NCBI GenBank assembly: GCA_017305815.1
Contig: JAFKJZ010000462.1
Location: forward strand, 1 to 15,474
Direction: 5' to 3'
DNA length: 15,474 bases
Origin: Hyphomicrobiales bacterium
GTDB lineage: Bacteria > Pseudomonadota > Alphaproteobacteria > Rhizobiales > Kaistiaceae
The position numbers and the translations under genes are program-made. This document shows positions 14,290 to 15,474 of the stretch, in pieces (the stretch's first letter is position 1; every line of letters starts with the position of its first letter). The notes under the pieces are model-generated. The model was not told where the DNA came from, made no database searches, and saw only the letters and a program-made list of their open reading frames with translations.

Positions 14290-15459
14290 ATGCCGATCGT
14301 CAATCGTCTCGCCGAATATCAGGACGAGCTGGCCGCGTGGCGGCATGATCTGCACCAGCATCCGGAAATCCTCTACGACGTGCATCGGACCGCCGCCTCG
14401 GTGGCTGCGCGGTTGCGGGAGTTCGGCGTCGACGAGGTCGTGACCGGCCTTGGCCGCACCGGCGTGGTCGGCGTCATCCGCGGCCGGCGCGGCGAGGGCG
14501 GCCGGACGGTGGGGCTGCGCGCCGACATGGACGCGCTGCCGCTGACGGAGATCACCGGCAAGCCCTATAGCTCCACGATCCCTGGCAAGATGCACGCCTG
14601 CGGCCATGACGGCCACACGGTGATGCTGCTTGGAGCCGCCAAGTATCTGGCCGAGACCCGCAATTTCGATGGCACCGCGGTCGTCATCTTCCAGCCGGCC
14701 GAGGAGGGCGGCGGCGGTGGCCGGGCCATGGTCGAGGACGGGCTGATGGAGCGGTTCGGCATCGACGAGGTCTATGGCATGCACAACATGCCGGGCCTCG
14801 ACCTCGGCAAGTTCGCGATCCGGCCGGGCCCGATCATGGCGGCGACGGACGAGTTCAACCTCAGCATCGCCGGTCTCGGCGCCCATGCCGCCAAACCGCA
14901 TCTGAGCCTCGACCCGATCGTCATCGGTGCGCAACTGGTGCAGGCGATGCAGACGATCGTGTCCCGCTCGGTCGATCCGCTCGAATCCGTCGTCGTCTCG
15001 GTGACGAAGTTCCACGCCGGCGAGGCGCACAACATCATTCCGCAGACCGCTGCTCTCGGCGGCACGGTCCGCACGCTGAAGGCGGAGATGCGGGATCTCG
15101 CCGAGAGGCGGATCCGCGAGATCGCCGCCGGCATCGGCGCCGCCCATGGCGTCAGCATCGAGGTCGACTACGACCGCAACTATCCGGTGACGGTCAACCA
15201 TGTCGCCAACACCCTCTTTGCCGGCGATATCGCCTCGGAGATCGTCGGCGGCGATCGCGTCGATCGCGACGTGGCGCCGATGATGGGCGGCGAGGACTTC
15301 TCCTACATGCTGGAGAAGCGGCCGGGCGCCTTCATCTTCATCGGCAATGGCGACTCGGCCGGGTTGCACAACCCGGCCTACGACTTCAACGGCGACGCCC
15401 TGCCGATCGGCGCATCCTACTGGGTGCGTCTGGTCGAGACGTCGCTGGCGCCGGCCTGA
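14290..15459 (+). CDS. M20-family amidohydrolase (HipO/N-acyl-amino-acid hydrolase type)
   Basis: A complete 389-residue metallohydrolase. It begins with WRHDLHQHPEI, followed by LRADMDALPL (catalytic Asp79/Asp81 region). The metal site is MHACGHDGH (Cys104, His106), QPAEEG with Glu138/Glu139, His165 in YGMHN and His360 in GLHNPAYDFN. A central dimerisation domain spans about 180-295. These are the standard landmarks of the M20D/hippurate hydrolase group, which cleave N-acyl amino acids such as hippurate, acetyl-amino acids or auxin conjugates. Exact substrate is not readable. GGAG precedes the ATG by about 8 nt. It is 89 nt downstream of the ureE-like gene, close enough for possible cotranscription, and stops 15 nt before the window edge. 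In this bacterial group a second M20 copy may follow, but that lies outside the window. Confidence 0.93.
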   Translation: MPIVNRLAEYQDELAAWRHDLHQHPEILYDVHRTAASVAARLREFGVDEVVTGLGRTGVVGVIRGRRGEGGRTVGLRADMDALPLTEITGKPYSSTIPGKMHACGHDGHTVMLLGAAKYLAETRNFDGTAVVIFQPAEEGGGGGRAMVEDGLMERFGIDEVYGMHNMPGLDLGKFAIRPGPIMAATDEFNLSIAGLGAHAAKPHLSLDPIVIGAQLVQAMQTIVSRSVDPLESVVVSVTKFHAGEAHNIIPQTAALGGTVRTLKAEMRDLAERRIREIAAGIGAAHGVSIEVDYDRNYPVTVNHVANTLFAGDIASEIVGGDRVDRDVAPMMGGEDFSYMLEKRPGAFIFIGNGDSAGLHNPAYDFNGDALPIGASYWVRLVETSLAPA

Positions 15460-15474
15460 AGCGCGGCGCGGTCG

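Overview
This is GC-rich chromosomal DNA from an alphaproteobacterium, most likely of the order Hyphomicrobiales (Rhizobiales). The grounds are strong G/C bias at third codon positions, tightly packed genes, and a typical gene set for that group: ExoD-type envelope protein, DUF3772 mechanosensitive channel, paired flippase and CelD-like acetyltransferase, UreE, and M20 amidohydrolase. Genus cannot be fixed from the sequence. I see no tRNA, rRNA, insertion sequence, prophage, integron or CRISPR array, and no obviously foreign base composition. It looks like core or near-core chromosome, not an island.

Layout, left to right. Positions 1-505 hold the N-terminal half of a LacI-type regulator on the minus strand, preceded by two strong mutually inverted operators. 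An exoD-like gene (minus) lies divergent to a large mechanosensitive channel gene (plus), which is followed by a CAP-domain lipoprotein gene (plus). A LysR regulator (minus) then faces away from a yeiH-type transporter gene (plus) across a shared inverted-repeat operator. The transporter gene is broken by an internal out-of-frame deletion. A flippase and acetyltransferase pair (minus, GTGA overlap) runs back toward it. Next come a tusA-like gene (plus), a flavin-dependent NAD(P)H oxidoreductase (minus), a small secreted protein (minus), a CobW/G3E GTPase with a histidine-rich loop (minus) and a D,D-carboxypeptidase (minus). The right end has a divergent UreE-like gene (plus), atypical in its metal site, and an M20 amidohydrolase (plus).

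Functional themes are cell envelope and polysaccharide (ExoD-like, flippase plus acetyltransferase, D,D-carboxypeptidase, CAP lipoprotein, mechanosensitive channel), sulfur (YeiH remnant, TusA) and transition metals (CobW GTPase, UreE-like). Apart from the flippase/acetyltransferase pair, most genes look like separate transcription units. All three convergent junctions overlap at their 3' ends (11, 38 and 13 nt), and no clear intrinsic terminator is visible.

I found no convincing new multi-gene system. The points most worth a second look are the UreE-like protein that lacks the family's usual metal-binding histidines and stands away from any urease gene, twin hairpins with identical loops and covarying stems upstream of the small secreted protein, the damaged yeiH beside an intact regulator and operator, and the paired LacI operators.
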